From NCBI GenBank assembly GCA_019637265.1, contig JAHBVY010000001.1, positions 1,674,001-1,738,000 of the forward strand: a stretch of 64,000 bases of DNA, in the 5' to 3' direction. The translations under genes were made by a program, and so were the position numbers. Every line of letters starts with the position of its first letter. The stretch's first letter is position 1. Positions 44,476 to 55,259 of this stretch are shown piece by piece. Under the pieces are notes generated by a model that was not told the DNA's origin, did not search any database, and worked only from the letters and a program-made list of their open reading frames with translations. Source of the stretch: Polyangiaceae bacterium (GTDB taxonomy: Bacteria > Myxococcota_A > Polyangia > Polyangiales > Polyangiaceae).

Positions 44476-46292
44476 GCGCGCAGACCGGGCGGCCCTCGCT
44501 GATCCCACCGCCACCCACCTCGACGCGCTTCGAGCGCGCGGCGTACCGCGCCCAGGCGATCCGTCAGGAGCCCAACCCAGTGTGGATGCGGGAGATGCGC
44601 CAGGCAGCGCGGCTCACCCGCACGCCGCTCATCTTGGCGACGCTGACCGCGGTGATGGCGCTCTTGATGTGCTCCATCGGCGGCCTGGCGAGCACCACCA
44701 CCGAGCCCGCCAAGGTGGGCATGGTGCTCTACCACACCTACTTTTCCTTGGCGTTCGCCGTCGTCACCTGGCTGGGGCCGGCGGTGGCGGCCAGCACCAT
44801 CGCCAGCGAGCGCAGCGGGCGCACCTGGCACGCGCTCATGCTCACCGGGCTCGGCGCCACCACCATCGCGCGGGGGAAATTCCTCGCGGCATTGAGCTAC
44901 ATCACGATGTACATCGTGATGCTGGCGCCGGTGGGGGTGCTGCCATTCCTGTTCGGTGGGGTCACCGCCACGGAGGTGATCGCCGCCTTCGTCGTGCTGT
45001 TCTTGGTGGCGGTGCTCTCCGTGGCGTTCGGGCTGAGCGTGTCGTCGCGCTTCAACAGCTCCGCGGCGGCCATCCTCATCACCCTGATCGTCGCCTTCCC
45101 CCTCTCGAACCTGGTGTACGTCTTGGGTGGGCCGGTGCTCGCCGAGGGCGTGAATGAGCTGTGGTCCAGCGTGCCTGGTGGCGCGCCCGTGTGGCTCCCG
45201 ATCGCCTACGCGCGCGCGCCGTTCGGCTTCGAGTACCTCGCCTACTTGGTGGTGATCCCGCTGGCGCTGGTGGTGTTCCCCGCGTGGTTCCTCTACGAGT
45301 CCACCATCGCCAACATGGCGGGCCCGAGCGACGATCGCTCGAGCGGTATCCGCCGCTGGTTCCTGGTCACGGGCCCCTGCATGACGCTGGCGAGCTTGGT
45401 CGCCATCGTCGCCGCCGGCACCGCGAGTCAAATCGCGACGCTGATCGCGCTGACGCTGCAGCTCTTGGTGCTGTTCACGGTCACCCTGGTGTTCGCCGGC
45501 GAACCGCTCGGCCCCTCGAGGCGCGTGCGGGTGCACTGGGAGAGGCGCCGGACGAGCGCCCTCAAGCGGTTCCTTGGCCCCGGCGTGCTCCAGGCCAACA
45601 CCCTGCTCTTCGTCCTCGGCGTGGGCTCGCTCGTGACCACCGGAGCGGCGGGCATCGCCCTCGAGCTCGTGATGGGCAGGCTGCGCGCGGACGTTCACAG
45701 CCTGAGCCTGCTCTTGTTCACGGCTTACGCCGCGGGCTTCCTCAGCTTCACCATCGGCCTGTCCACTTGGCTCCGCGCGCGGGCGGGAGGTGCCGCCGTG
45801 CCCCGCGTGCTCGCCAGCGTCGCGGTGCTGGTGATCTCGGTGGGGCCGTGGATCGTGATGGCGATCGGCGGCGCGTTGGCGGACCAAGACAGCGCGCTGA
45901 TCCTCGCGGCGCCCTCGCCCACCTTCGCCTTCGTGCTGATCGGTCACGTGGCTACCACCGGGGGCGCCATCGACACCTACGTCGTGGCGGGGTCGCTGTG
46001 CGCCGGCGGCTGGGGCTTGCTCGGATTGGTGCTGTACCAGGCGGCGCGCCTCCGGGTGCGGCGCGCGCTGCGCGAGCACGCGCAGGCGCTGGCCAAGCTG
46101 GAGGCGGCGCTGGAAGCCGACGAGCAGGCCGCGGGCGCGGGCGCTATCGACAGCCCACCTGTCGACAGCCCACCCGTCGACAACCTGCCCGTCGATGACC
46201 CGAGCGCGCAAGCGCATGAGACCGCGAACGCAGGTGAAGCACCCATCAGTCGAGCGCCCCACACCCTCCGGATCGAGGAGCCCGAACGGTGA
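44472..46292 (+). CDS. ABC-2 type permease
   Basis: 606-residue polytopic membrane protein, about twelve hydrophobic segments, partner of the ATPase encoded just before. The first half has the ABC-2 permease pattern: NPVWMREMRQAARLTRTP, transmembrane helix, a conserved ERSGRTWHALMLTGL loop that contacts the ATPase, then LGATTIARGKFLAA. The second half adds further helices, as if two permease halves were fused. The C-terminal tail is cytosolic and contains a five-residue repeat (IDSPP, VDSPP, VDNLP, VDDPS). Substrate unknown; the association with MoxR/DUF58/VWA genes points to cell-surface assembly or export. Overlaps both neighbours. Confidence 0.85.
   Translation: MSAQTGRPSLIPPPPTSTRFERAAYRAQAIRQEPNPVWMREMRQAARLTRTPLILATLTAVMALLMCSIGGLASTTTEPAKVGMVLYHTYFSLAFAVVTWLGPAVAASTIASERSGRTWHALMLTGLGATTIARGKFLAALSYITMYIVMLAPVGVLPFLFGGVTATEVIAAFVVLFLVAVLSVAFGLSVSSRFNSSAAAILITLIVAFPLSNLVYVLGGPVLAEGVNELWSSVPGGAPVWLPIAYARAPFGFEYLAYLVVIPLALVVFPAWFLYESTIANMAGPSDDRSSGIRRWFLVTGPCMTLASLVAIVAAGTASQIATLIALTLQLLVLFTVTLVFAGEPLGPSRRVRVHWERRRTSALKRFLGPGVLQANTLLFVLGVGSLVTTGAAGIALELVMGRLRADVHSLSLLLFTAYAAGFLSFTIGLSTWLRARAGGAAVPRVLASVAVLVISVGPWIVMAIGGALADQDSALILAAPSPTFAFVLIGHVATTGGAIDTYVVAGSLCAGGWGLLGLVLYQAARLRVRRALREHAQALAKLEAALEADEQAAGAGAIDSPPVDSPPVDNLPVDDPSAQAHETANAGEAPISRAPHTLRIEEPER
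46146..46205 (+). repeat. 15-base tandem repeat in the permease C-terminus
   Basis: Four 15-base units from 46146 (core RTCGACAGCCCACCY, drifting in the last two) encode IDSPP, VDSPP, VDNLP, VDDPS. Confidence 0.85.
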
Positions 46293-47185
46293 GCTACGCC
46301 GAGGAGCTGCTCACGCCCGCGTTCCTCACCGAGCTCGAGGCGATGCGCCGGCGCCTCGAGCCCAAGGCGCGGAGCGGCGCGAGCGGTGAGCGCGTGAGCC
46401 GGCGCCGCGGCGGCTCGGCGGAGTTCGACGAGCACCGCCCCTACGCCCCGGGCGACGATCCGCGGCGCATCGACTGGCTCGCCTACGCGCGCACCGGGGA
46501 GCCGGTGGTGAAGCAATTCCGCGCGGAAGAAGACGTCGTGCTCCGGCTCCTGCTGGATGGCTCGGCGTCGCTCGGCTTCGGGGAGCCACGCAAGATCGAC
46601 ACCGCGCGGCGCCTGGCCGCCGCCATCGGCTACCTCGCGCTGGCCGGCTCGCAGCGCGCCCAGGTGCTGATCGCAGGGGGGCGTGAAGGGTCAGCTGGGC
46701 TGACTCAAGTGGCCGCGCCGAAGCGCGGTCGCAGCGCGCTCGCGAGCCTCTTGCGGGAGCTCGTGCGGGTGGAGCCGCTCGGTCAGGTCGACTTGAGCCG
46801 CAGCTTGGATCAAGTGCAGCTCGCTGCGCGGCGCCCGGGACTCCTCGTGGTGATGAGCGACTTTTACGACGCCGGCCCGGTGCTCCAGGCGCTGGGGCGG
46901 GCGCGCGCCGCGGGTCACGACCTTTGCCTGATCCAGATCTTGAGCCGCGAGGAGCTCGAGCCCGAGCTGGAGGGTGACTTCACCTTCGTGGACGCCGAGA
47001 CGGGGCAGCGGGTCGAGCTCACGTTGGACGCCGACGCGAAGGACGCCTACGTGGCGCGGCTCACGGGCCTGATCGAGGAGCTGCGCGTCTTCGCCCGGCG
47101 TCACGCGGCGTGCTACCTCCGCGTCGTCAGCGGCGAGCCCCTGGAGCCCGTCGTGAGGCGCTTCGTCGCACGTGAGGTCGACTGA
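46289..47185 (+). CDS. DUF58 domain protein
   Basis: 298-residue cytosolic protein, partner of MoxR in many bacteria. The DUF58 signature is EFDEHRPYAPGDDPRRIDW with the following LAYARTGEPVVKQF, then a VWA-like core starting RLLLDGSASLGFG (DxSxS) and LVVMSDFYDAGPVLQAL. Such proteins are thought to be chaperoned or activated by MoxR and to work with membrane VWA proteins in envelope or metallo-enzyme maturation. GTG 46289 overlaps the permease stop by four bases (GTGA). Confidence 0.92.
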   Translation: MSYAEELLTPAFLTELEAMRRRLEPKARSGASGERVSRRRGGSAEFDEHRPYAPGDDPRRIDWLAYARTGEPVVKQFRAEEDVVLRLLLDGSASLGFGEPRKIDTARRLAAAIGYLALAGSQRAQVLIAGGREGSAGLTQVAAPKRGRSALASLLRELVRVEPLGQVDLSRSLDQVQLAARRPGLLVVMSDFYDAGPVLQALGRARAAGHDLCLIQILSREELEPELEGDFTFVDAETGQRVELTLDADAKDAYVARLTGLIEELRVFARRHAACYLRVVSGEPLEPVVRRFVAREVD

Positions 47186-47860
47186 GTGGACGATGACGCG
47201 CTGATCCGTGAGGCGCTCCGTGTCTACCGCCGCTACCAGCTGGAGGTGGTGGAGGGGCTCGATCTCTGCCCGTGGGCAGAGCGCGCGCGGCGCGAGGGGC
47301 GGGTGTCGGAGCGGGTGCTGCTCCAGCCACACTCGGCGCTCGAGCCGAGCCTCGCGGCGATCCAGGAGCTGGCCGCGGCGCCCGAGCTCGAGATCGGGCT
47401 GCTCATCTACCCGCGCCTCACCCTCGACTACGCGGAGTTCGATCGCTTCGTCGCCGCAATCCGTCAGGGTGACGAACAAAATTGGCCTCTCGGTGAGGTG
47501 CCGTTCGCCGCCGCCACCTTCCACCCGGGCGCCGTCCGCAGCGGCGAGGAGCCCGAGCGCCTGGTGCCCTCCATCCGCCGCTCGCCGGATCCCACCATCC
47601 AGCTGGTGCGCCGCTCCGTGCTGGAGCGCATGCGTCAGGGCCCGGCGGAGGGCACCCACTTCATCGACCTCCAGAGCTTCTCGTTCGAACAGCTGCCTCG
47701 CCCCGATCAGCGCCCGCTGCGCGAACGCGTGGCCCGCGCCAACGCCGAGACGCTGAAGCGCGTGGGCCTCCCCGCCTTCGATCGGATCATCGCGGACATC
47801 CGCCGCGATCGCGACGAGAGCTACGCCCGGCTCGGGGAGGCTGCTTCGCCATGGAGTTGA
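47186..47860 (+). CDS. DUF1415 family protein
   Basis: 224-residue soluble protein. The DUF1415 pattern is seen in LEVVEGLDLCPWAERAR (conserved Cys-Pro), ELEIGLLIYPRLTLDYAEFDRFVAA, AAATFHPGA and RRSPDPTIQLVRRSVLERM (spread over residues 18-155). The function of the family is unknown; a conserved Cys and His suggest a redox or hydrolytic role. GTG 47186 directly follows the DUF58 stop and the 3' end overlaps the next gene by ten bases, so it is embedded in the VWA cluster, which is not its usual neighbourhood as far as I know. Confidence 0.75.
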   Translation: MDDDALIREALRVYRRYQLEVVEGLDLCPWAERARREGRVSERVLLQPHSALEPSLAAIQELAAAPELEIGLLIYPRLTLDYAEFDRFVAAIRQGDEQNWPLGEVPFAAATFHPGAVRSGEEPERLVPSIRRSPDPTIQLVRRSVLERMRQGPAEGTHFIDLQSFSFEQLPRPDQRPLRERVARANAETLKRVGLPAFDRIIADIRRDRDESYARLGEAASPWS

Positions 47861-49845
47861 GGAGCCCCCTCGGTCTCGCGCTCGCGGCGCTGCTCGTCCC
47901 GCTGATCGCGCTGTACATCCTCAAGATCCAGCGCGCGGTGCGCCCCGTCGCCTCCACCTGGCTCTGGGCAGAGGCGCAGCGCGATCTGCTCGCGCGGAGC
48001 CCGTTCCGGCGCCTGGTGCCCCAGGTCCCGCTGCTGCTCCAGGCGCTGGCGATCTTGCTCTTGGCGTTCGCCCTCGCGAGCCCCGCGACGCGCGGCGGGG
48101 GCGTGGCGGGCGATCACATCGCGCTGGTGATCGACACCAGCGCCTCGATGACCGCGAAGAGCGGCGACACCACGCGGATCGAGCTCGCGCGGCGCGAGGC
48201 GCTGGCCATCGTCGGCGCGCTGAGCCCCGGCACCGAGGTGATGGTGATCGAGGCCGGGCGCGAGGCGAAGGTCACCTCACCGCTCGATCGCGATCGCCGG
48301 CGCCTGACCGCCGCCATCCGCCAGCTGGAGGCCCGCGAGGTCGAGGGGCGCCTCACCGAGGCGCTGGCGCTCGCCACCGATCGCCTGCGCTCCCTCTCGG
48401 GTAGTCAGCGCATCGTCCTGATTACGGATGGAGCCCTCGCGGATCCATCGGGGCTCGTGAACACCGCGATCCCCCTCAAGGTGATCCAGGTGGGCGAGCC
48501 GATCGAGAACACCGCCATCACACGCGTCGACGTGCGGGTGGGGGTGGATCCAGCGACTCGCCGCGATCAGCTCCAGGCGTTCGCCGTGGTGGCGCACTTC
48601 GGCGCGAGCCCGCGCGACGTGTTCGTCACCCTCCGTCAGCGCAGCGTCACGGAGCCCCTCGCCTCGCGGCAGCTGCGGCTAGCACCAGGGGAGAGCACAC
48701 CGGTGGTGCTCACCTTCGAGCCGATGCCGGGCGATCGCGGCACCGGGCTCATCCTGGAGCTGAGCCCGGGTGACGCGCTCGCCGCCGACGATCGCGCCTA
48801 TGGGCGCGTGCCCGCGAGCAAGAAGCTCCCCGTGGTGATGATCCCGGAGGGCGCCAACCCCTGGGTCCGCCGCGCCCTCGAGGCCGACCCCGACGTGGAG
48901 GTGCTGGGAGCCAGCCTCAGCGCCCTCGGCACCGCCGCCCTACCAGCGGATTCACTGGTGGTGATCGACGGCGCCTGCCCCGAGACGCTGCCCCCCGGTG
49001 ACCTCTTGATCTTGAACCCGCCGCCGGGGCCTTGTCATCGCGTGGTGGTGGGTGACGCCATCGACCAACCCTCGATCACCTCCTGGAACGAGGCCGACGC
49101 GCGGCTCCGCTTCCTCACGCTGGATGGCGTCAGCGTCAGCAAGGCGCGGCGCCTCGAGCTCGAAGGTGAGCGCGACGCGCTGGTCCGATCCCGTGAGGGC
49201 ACCCTCATCAGCGATCTCCCGCTGCCGGGCCGCACGGGCACGCTGATCGGCTTCGATGTCGGTGAGAGCAACTGGCCACTCAAGGCGAGCTTCGTGCTCT
49301 TCATCCGCAACCTGGTGGAGCAGGCGCGCGCCGGGCGCGCTCGCGGCGTGAGCGGCGGTGCCCTGACGGGCTCACCCCTTCGCCTTCGCCTACCCCCGGA
49401 GGTCCAGAAGGTCGCCCTGACCCCGCCGAGCGGTGAAGAGCAACAGCTCGTCGCGCGCGCTGGCCTCGCCATCATCCCGGACGTGTCTCGGGCCGGCTTC
49501 TATCACGCCGCTTGGACCGACAGCGCGCCGGGCAGCGCGCTCGCCGTCGCCAACCTCACGAGCGCCGCGGAGAGCGACACGCGCCCTCGTGAGCTGGTCG
49601 CCGCCAGCGCCGCGCAGGCGGGCCCCGGGGGTGATACGGACGCAGCCCTGACACCCTGGCTGTGGCTGCTCGCCCTGCTCGCGCTCGCCCTCATCGGCTT
49701 CGACGCCTTCTGGCTCACGCGTCGCTCCCGCGCCCGGGCGCCCTCCGCGCCGCGCGCCCCCACGCGCACCCTCTCGGCGCCGCTAGCTGCTCAGCGCCGT
49801 CAGGTACTCGAGGGCGAGCGCGCTGCATCGGGAGGTCCCAGGTGA
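47851..49845 (+). CDS. BatA-like membrane protein with VWA domain
   Basis: 664-residue membrane protein. The N-terminus matches the double-helix BatA/aerotolerance module (LRSPLGLALAALLVPLIALYIL; then VPLLLQALAILLLAFALASPA) with the basic loop between. The VWA domain follows, ALVIDTSASM (DxSxS) and IVLITDGALAD. A long beta-rich extracytoplasmic part and a C-terminal transmembrane helix (LWLLALLALALIGFDAFWL) with an Arg-rich cytosolic tail complete it. Bat proteins work with MoxR and DUF58; a role in stress tolerance or envelope assembly is assumed. Its start overlaps DUF1415, its stop overlaps the next GTG. Confidence 0.88.
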   Translation: MELRSPLGLALAALLVPLIALYILKIQRAVRPVASTWLWAEAQRDLLARSPFRRLVPQVPLLLQALAILLLAFALASPATRGGGVAGDHIALVIDTSASMTAKSGDTTRIELARREALAIVGALSPGTEVMVIEAGREAKVTSPLDRDRRRLTAAIRQLEAREVEGRLTEALALATDRLRSLSGSQRIVLITDGALADPSGLVNTAIPLKVIQVGEPIENTAITRVDVRVGVDPATRRDQLQAFAVVAHFGASPRDVFVTLRQRSVTEPLASRQLRLAPGESTPVVLTFEPMPGDRGTGLILELSPGDALAADDRAYGRVPASKKLPVVMIPEGANPWVRRALEADPDVEVLGASLSALGTAALPADSLVVIDGACPETLPPGDLLILNPPPGPCHRVVVGDAIDQPSITSWNEADARLRFLTLDGVSVSKARRLELEGERDALVRSREGTLISDLPLPGRTGTLIGFDVGESNWPLKASFVLFIRNLVEQARAGRARGVSGGALTGSPLRLRLPPEVQKVALTPPSGEEQQLVARAGLAIIPDVSRAGFYHAAWTDSAPGSALAVANLTSAAESDTRPRELVAASAAQAGPGGDTDAALTPWLWLLALLALALIGFDAFWLTRRSRARAPSAPRAPTRTLSAPLAAQRRQVLEGERAASGGPR

Positions 49846-52800
49846 CGCTGGTGCCCGCCCTCATCACTTTGTTCGGCACACTGACGTTCGCCGCCTGGCT
49901 GACGTTCGCCGTCCGGCGCCTCGGGCTGCGGCGGCCGATCTTGCTCGTGGGTCACCTGCTCGGCGTAGCTCCCCTCGCCTACCTGGGCCTCGTCTGGGTG
50001 GGCCTGGTGCCGGAGCGCTACGTCCGCATCGAGCGCCCCTTCGTCAGCCTGATCGCGGCCCTGGCGCTCGCCTTCATCACCCTGCGGCTGCTCCAGCTGA
50101 CGAGCCGCGGCACCCGGCGCTGGCTCACGGAGCTGCTCCTCACCACCTCGGCGCTGGCCGCGGCGCTGGCCGCGATGGGGCTCTCCCTGGGGCGGCCCCT
50201 CGACCGCCTGGCGGTGCTGATCGCCGTCGACAAGAGCCGCAGCATGGATCTGGTGCCCGACGCCGTCGGTCGTATCCGCACGGAATTACAGGTCGCCGAG
50301 CTGAGCATGCGCGAGGACGACCGCATCGGCGTGCTGTCGTTCGCCTCCCAGGCGGCCACGTTGGATCCGCTGAGGCCGCGGAGCCGGCTGCCCGCGCCGC
50401 AGGAGGTGGAGATCGGCCGCGACGGCACCGACATCGGCGCCGCGATCCGCCGCGCGCTGGCCGAGGTCCCGGCGGACTCCGCCGCGCGCATCGTGATCCT
50501 GAGCGACGGCGTGGCGACGCGCGGTGACGCCCTGGACGCCGCCGCCGCCGCGGTGGCCGCCGACGTCCCGGTGGACGTGGTGCCGCTGGATCAGCGCGTG
50601 GTGCCCGACGTGCGCGTGGTCTCGGTGCGCACCCCGAGCCGCGCCAGCGAGGGCGAGGCGATCGGCCTCCGGGTGGTCACCCACGCGACTCAAGACTCCG
50701 AGATCGAGATCGAGATCCACAAAGACGGCGAGCGCACCCAGCGCGGGCGCGTGAAGGTGCGCGCGGGGGAAGACGTGGTGCACCTGCGGGAAGAGGCGCC
50801 TGGCCCTGGCCTGCGGCGTTTCGACGTGAAAATCACCGCCGTCGACCCCACCCACGACGAGGCGCCCGAGGACAACACCGGCTCTGCCTTCGTCCGCGTC
50901 CGCGGCCCCGCCGCCGCGCTGATCCTCGAGGGCGACGTGGGTCAGGCCGAGCCGCTCGCCGCGGCCCTCCGCAACGCAGCCTTCCGCGTCGACGTGGGGA
51001 GCGCCACCACCACGCCGGCCGACATCGCCGGCCTCGCCGCTTATGACGTGGTGGTGCTGAGCGACATCCCCGCGCGGCTCCTCTCCCAAGGCCAGCTCGA
51101 CGCGATCGGGAGCTACGTGCGCGACTTGGGCGGCGGCCTGCTGCTCATGGGCGGCGATCGATCGCTCGGGCCGGGAGGGTTCGGCAAGACGCCGGTGGAG
51201 GAGGTGAGCCCGGTGTCGTTCGACCTCAAACAGGAGCGCAAGCGGGCGACCCTGGCAGAGGTCATCATCATTGACTATTCCGGATCCATGGCGGCTTCCG
51301 CGGGGAAGCACAGCAAGCTGGAGCTGGCGAACGAGGCCTCGGCGCGCTCGGCGGAGCTGCTCGGCACGGGGGATCGCCTCGGCGTGATGCACGTGGACAC
51401 CGCCGTGACCTGGACGGTGCCGCTCGGTCCGCTCACCGACAAAGCCGCGATCACCAAGAAGATCCGCGACGTGAAGCCGGGCGGCGGCGGCATCTACATC
51501 GACATCAGCTTGAAGGAGGCCTACGCCGCGCTCCGGAGCGAGAAGGTCGCGCTGAAGCACGTGCTCTTGTTCTCGGACGGCGGCGACGCCGAGCAGAAGA
51601 CGGACGCCTTCAACTTGATTCAGGCCGCCAAGGTGAGCGGCATCACCACCAGCGTGGTGGCCCTGGGGCGCGGCTCGGACGTCCCCGCCCTGGAGCGCAT
51701 GAGCAAAATAGGCGACGGCCGCTTCTACCTGATCGAAGACGCCAGTCGCCTCCCCGCGGTGTTCGCCCAGGAGACCATCCTCGCCGCGCGCTCGGCGATC
51801 AACGAGGTGCGCTTCACCCCCGCCGAGCGCCTGCGCGCCGCGCCCACGCGCGGCGTCGACCTCAGCGCCATGCCGAGCCTGAACGGCTACGTCGTCACCA
51901 TCCCCAAAGGGCGCGCGCAGGTGCTGCTGGAGGGGCCGGAGGCGGATCCGCTGCTCGCCACTTGGTCAGTGGGTATCGGGCGGAGCGCGGTGTTCACCAG
52001 CGACTACAAAGATCGTTGGGGTTCGGCGTGGACCCACTGGGGCGGCGCGCAGCAGCTGTTCGCGCAGCTCGCGCGCGACATCACCCGCGCCGGGGACGAT
52101 CCCCGCGTGCGGCTCGAAGCCGACGCGGGCGGCGGCGAGCTGCACGTGCGCGCGACGCTGGTGGACGACGATGGCCGCGCCGAGAGCTTCCGGCGCCTCA
52201 AGGTGCGAGTCGCGGGGCCCGAGGGCTACCAGCAAGAGGTCGCGCTGGAGGCGACGGGCGCTGGCGCCTACGCGGCGCGGGTGCCGATCGACGTGCCCGG
52301 CCCCTACATCGCCACCGGGATCGACGAGCTCTCCAAGGAGCCCGTGGGCACGACGGGCGCGGTGCTCTCGTTCGGCGACGAGCTCCGCCCCACCGGGACG
52401 GATCGCGCACTGCTCGCGCGCATCGCCGCGCTCACTGGAGGCAAGGAGCGCGACACGCTGGCTGGGCTATTTCACGATCGGGTGTCGCGGCGCTTCGCCT
52501 ACCGCGCCATCGACGATCTGCTGATTTGGGTCGCTGCACTGACCTTACTGCTCGGCGTCGGCGCGCGGCGCCTCGCCGTCCCGACCTGGCTCGCCGCGTT
52601 ACCGGCCCGCCTCCGGCGCAGGCGCGCGCGCGCGGCCCGTCCAACTGAAGACAGCCCCGGTGGTGGCACCCTCGGCGCACTGCTCGGCCGCAAGGCGAAG
52701 GCCGACGCGGGGCTCACGCCCAGGCGCGGTGAGCCTGACGCCAGCGTCAGTGTATCGAACTATGCACCGCCCCAACCACCCTCGGCGCCGCGCGCAGCGC

Positions 52801-53006
52801 CCGCCTACCAGCCCCGCGCGGCGCCCCACCCACGTGCAGCGCCCACGGCGACGTCCGGCGCGCGCGTGACGCCGGGAGCGCCGCCAGCCGCCGTGACGCC
52901 AGGCGGCGCGCCTCAGGGCACGAGCGCAGCGCCCGGAGCCCCCGCCGCACCCAGCCGCCAGCTGAGCGCCGCGGAGATCCTGCTCCAGCGCCGGCGCCGC
53001 CGCTGA
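49842..53006 (+). CDS. Large membrane protein with two VWA domains
   Basis: 1054-residue membrane protein. Three to four N-terminal helices (LFGTLTFAAWLTFAV; PILLVGHLLGVAPLAYL; FVSLIAALALAFITLRLL; LLTTSALAAALAAMGLSL) precede VWA domain 1 (LIAVDKSRSMDLV; IVILSDGVATRGD). A GATase1-like/Rossmann region (ALILEGDVGQAEPLAAAL, GGLLLMGGDRSLGPGG) follows, then VWA domain 2 (IIIDYSGSMAAS; VLLFSDGGDAEQK), a beta-rich part, a helix (LIWVAALTLLLGVGA), a basic stretch and a long Pro/Ala-rich cytosolic tail. DKSRS departs from DxSxS only in spacing residues, so both sites may bind metal. GTG 49842 follows GGAGGTCCCAG. Last gene of the overlapping VWA part. Confidence 0.85.
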   Translation: MTLVPALITLFGTLTFAAWLTFAVRRLGLRRPILLVGHLLGVAPLAYLGLVWVGLVPERYVRIERPFVSLIAALALAFITLRLLQLTSRGTRRWLTELLLTTSALAAALAAMGLSLGRPLDRLAVLIAVDKSRSMDLVPDAVGRIRTELQVAELSMREDDRIGVLSFASQAATLDPLRPRSRLPAPQEVEIGRDGTDIGAAIRRALAEVPADSAARIVILSDGVATRGDALDAAAAAVAADVPVDVVPLDQRVVPDVRVVSVRTPSRASEGEAIGLRVVTHATQDSEIEIEIHKDGERTQRGRVKVRAGEDVVHLREEAPGPGLRRFDVKITAVDPTHDEAPEDNTGSAFVRVRGPAAALILEGDVGQAEPLAAALRNAAFRVDVGSATTTPADIAGLAAYDVVVLSDIPARLLSQGQLDAIGSYVRDLGGGLLLMGGDRSLGPGGFGKTPVEEVSPVSFDLKQERKRATLAEVIIIDYSGSMAASAGKHSKLELANEASARSAELLGTGDRLGVMHVDTAVTWTVPLGPLTDKAAITKKIRDVKPGGGGIYIDISLKEAYAALRSEKVALKHVLLFSDGGDAEQKTDAFNLIQAAKVSGITTSVVALGRGSDVPALERMSKIGDGRFYLIEDASRLPAVFAQETILAARSAINEVRFTPAERLRAAPTRGVDLSAMPSLNGYVVTIPKGRAQVLLEGPEADPLLATWSVGIGRSAVFTSDYKDRWGSAWTHWGGAQQLFAQLARDITRAGDDPRVRLEADAGGGELHVRATLVDDDGRAESFRRLKVRVAGPEGYQQEVALEATGAGAYAARVPIDVPGPYIATGIDELSKEPVGTTGAVLSFGDELRPTGTDRALLARIAALTGGKERDTLAGLFHDRVSRRFAYRAIDDLLIWVAALTLLLGVGARRLAVPTWLAALPARLRRRRARAARPTEDSPGGGTLGALLGRKAKADAGLTPRRGEPDASVSVSNYAPPQPPSAPRAAPAYQPRAAPHPRAAPTATSGARVTPGAPPAAVTPGGAPQGTSAAPGAPAAPSRQLSAAEILLQRRRRR

Positions 53007-53073
53007 CCGAGCCGACGTGCCTCCGCGCGACACTCGCCGCAACCGCCCGCGTTTTGCGGTAGGCTGCGCGGCC

Positions 53074-54029
53074 GTGCAGCACGCCGCGACCTCCACCCGC
53101 CGCCTCACCGTCGCGCTCGCTTCCATCTTGAGCGCCGGGCTCACGCTGGGGTGCACCATCACCACGCGGTCACCCTGTGTCTCTTCGGGGGGCTGCGGGG
53201 CGGGGCAGGAGTGCCTCGCCAGCACCTGCGTGCCCGAAGGGGGCGAGCCGGTCGCCGCCGAGAGTCAGCGCTTGGTGCTCACGCCCGGGCGCTGGCTGGT
53301 GACCTCCCACCGTGGCCTCGCGGGGCAGCCACAGGCGGTGCACCTGGGCGGCGCCGCGGACGAGGAGCTGCTCCTCGACTTCGCGGTCGCTGGCGCGGTG
53401 CCGGGTGGCGCTCGGCGCCTCGAGCGCGCCTTCTTGATCCTGACGCTGCTGCCCGGCGGCGCCGCCAGCCCGGAGCTGGTGGAGGTGTCCGTCGCGCGCT
53501 TGGTCGAGCCGTGGCCCAGGGGAGCCGCCGGGCGCAGCGCGCCACGACGCGGGCACCCCATCAGCGCTGGCCTGTCGCGCACCTCGCTCCCGCTCCGCGT
53601 CGACGTGACGGCGCTGGTGCAGCGCTGGCTCGACAACCCGCACAGCTCGCACGGGGTGGTGGTCGCCTCCAGCAGCAGCCAGGGCCTACCGCACGCCTAC
53701 GCCACGGGGCTCGGCGGCGGCGCCGCGCCCCAGCTGGAGCTCTATTTCCACACGGAAATATCTGCGGCCCACGAGCGGCGACGCGCGCGCCCTGAGCGCG
53801 GTCCGCGGGCCCGCTCCCGCGAGCGCTCCGAGGGCCGTGAGCGCCCCCGCGATCGGCGTCGGGGCCGCCCCGAGCGCGGCGCGCCGGACGGCAAGCCGCG
53901 ATCAGGCGAGCCAGCGCAGCCCAGGAGCAGTGCGCAGCCCAGGAGCGGCGCGCAGCCCAAGAGCGCGACGCCTCGGGACAAGGCGCCCCGGGACAAGGCT
54001 GCGCCCAATCCCCGCCCCCGGACCAGTCG

Positions 54030-54033
<4 letters not shown>
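53074..54033 (+). CDS. DNRLRE-type lipoprotein with basic tail
   Basis: 319-residue lipoprotein: signal [19 protein letters not shown] (lipobox LTLGC), Cys-rich start ([20 protein letters not shown], similar to small EGF-like or Cys-loop segments), then a beta domain that resembles DNRLRE/CBM96 modules ([43 protein letters not shown]). The last 80 residues are Arg/Pro/Lys-rich, highly basic and disordered, perhaps binding DNA, LPS or acidic polysaccharide. GTG 53074, 67 bases after the VWA gene; its stop overlaps the next ATG (ATGA), coupling it to the ATPase genes. Confidence 0.7.

Positions 54034-55255
<1,222 letters not shown>

Positions 55256-55259
<4 letters not shown>

Noticed and set aside
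44322..46262. 646-codon antisense frame over the ABC permease
   Set aside because: Low-complexity Arg/His/Gln/Asp translation, no motif; the permease frame has regular transmembrane segments and overlaps both neighbours properly.
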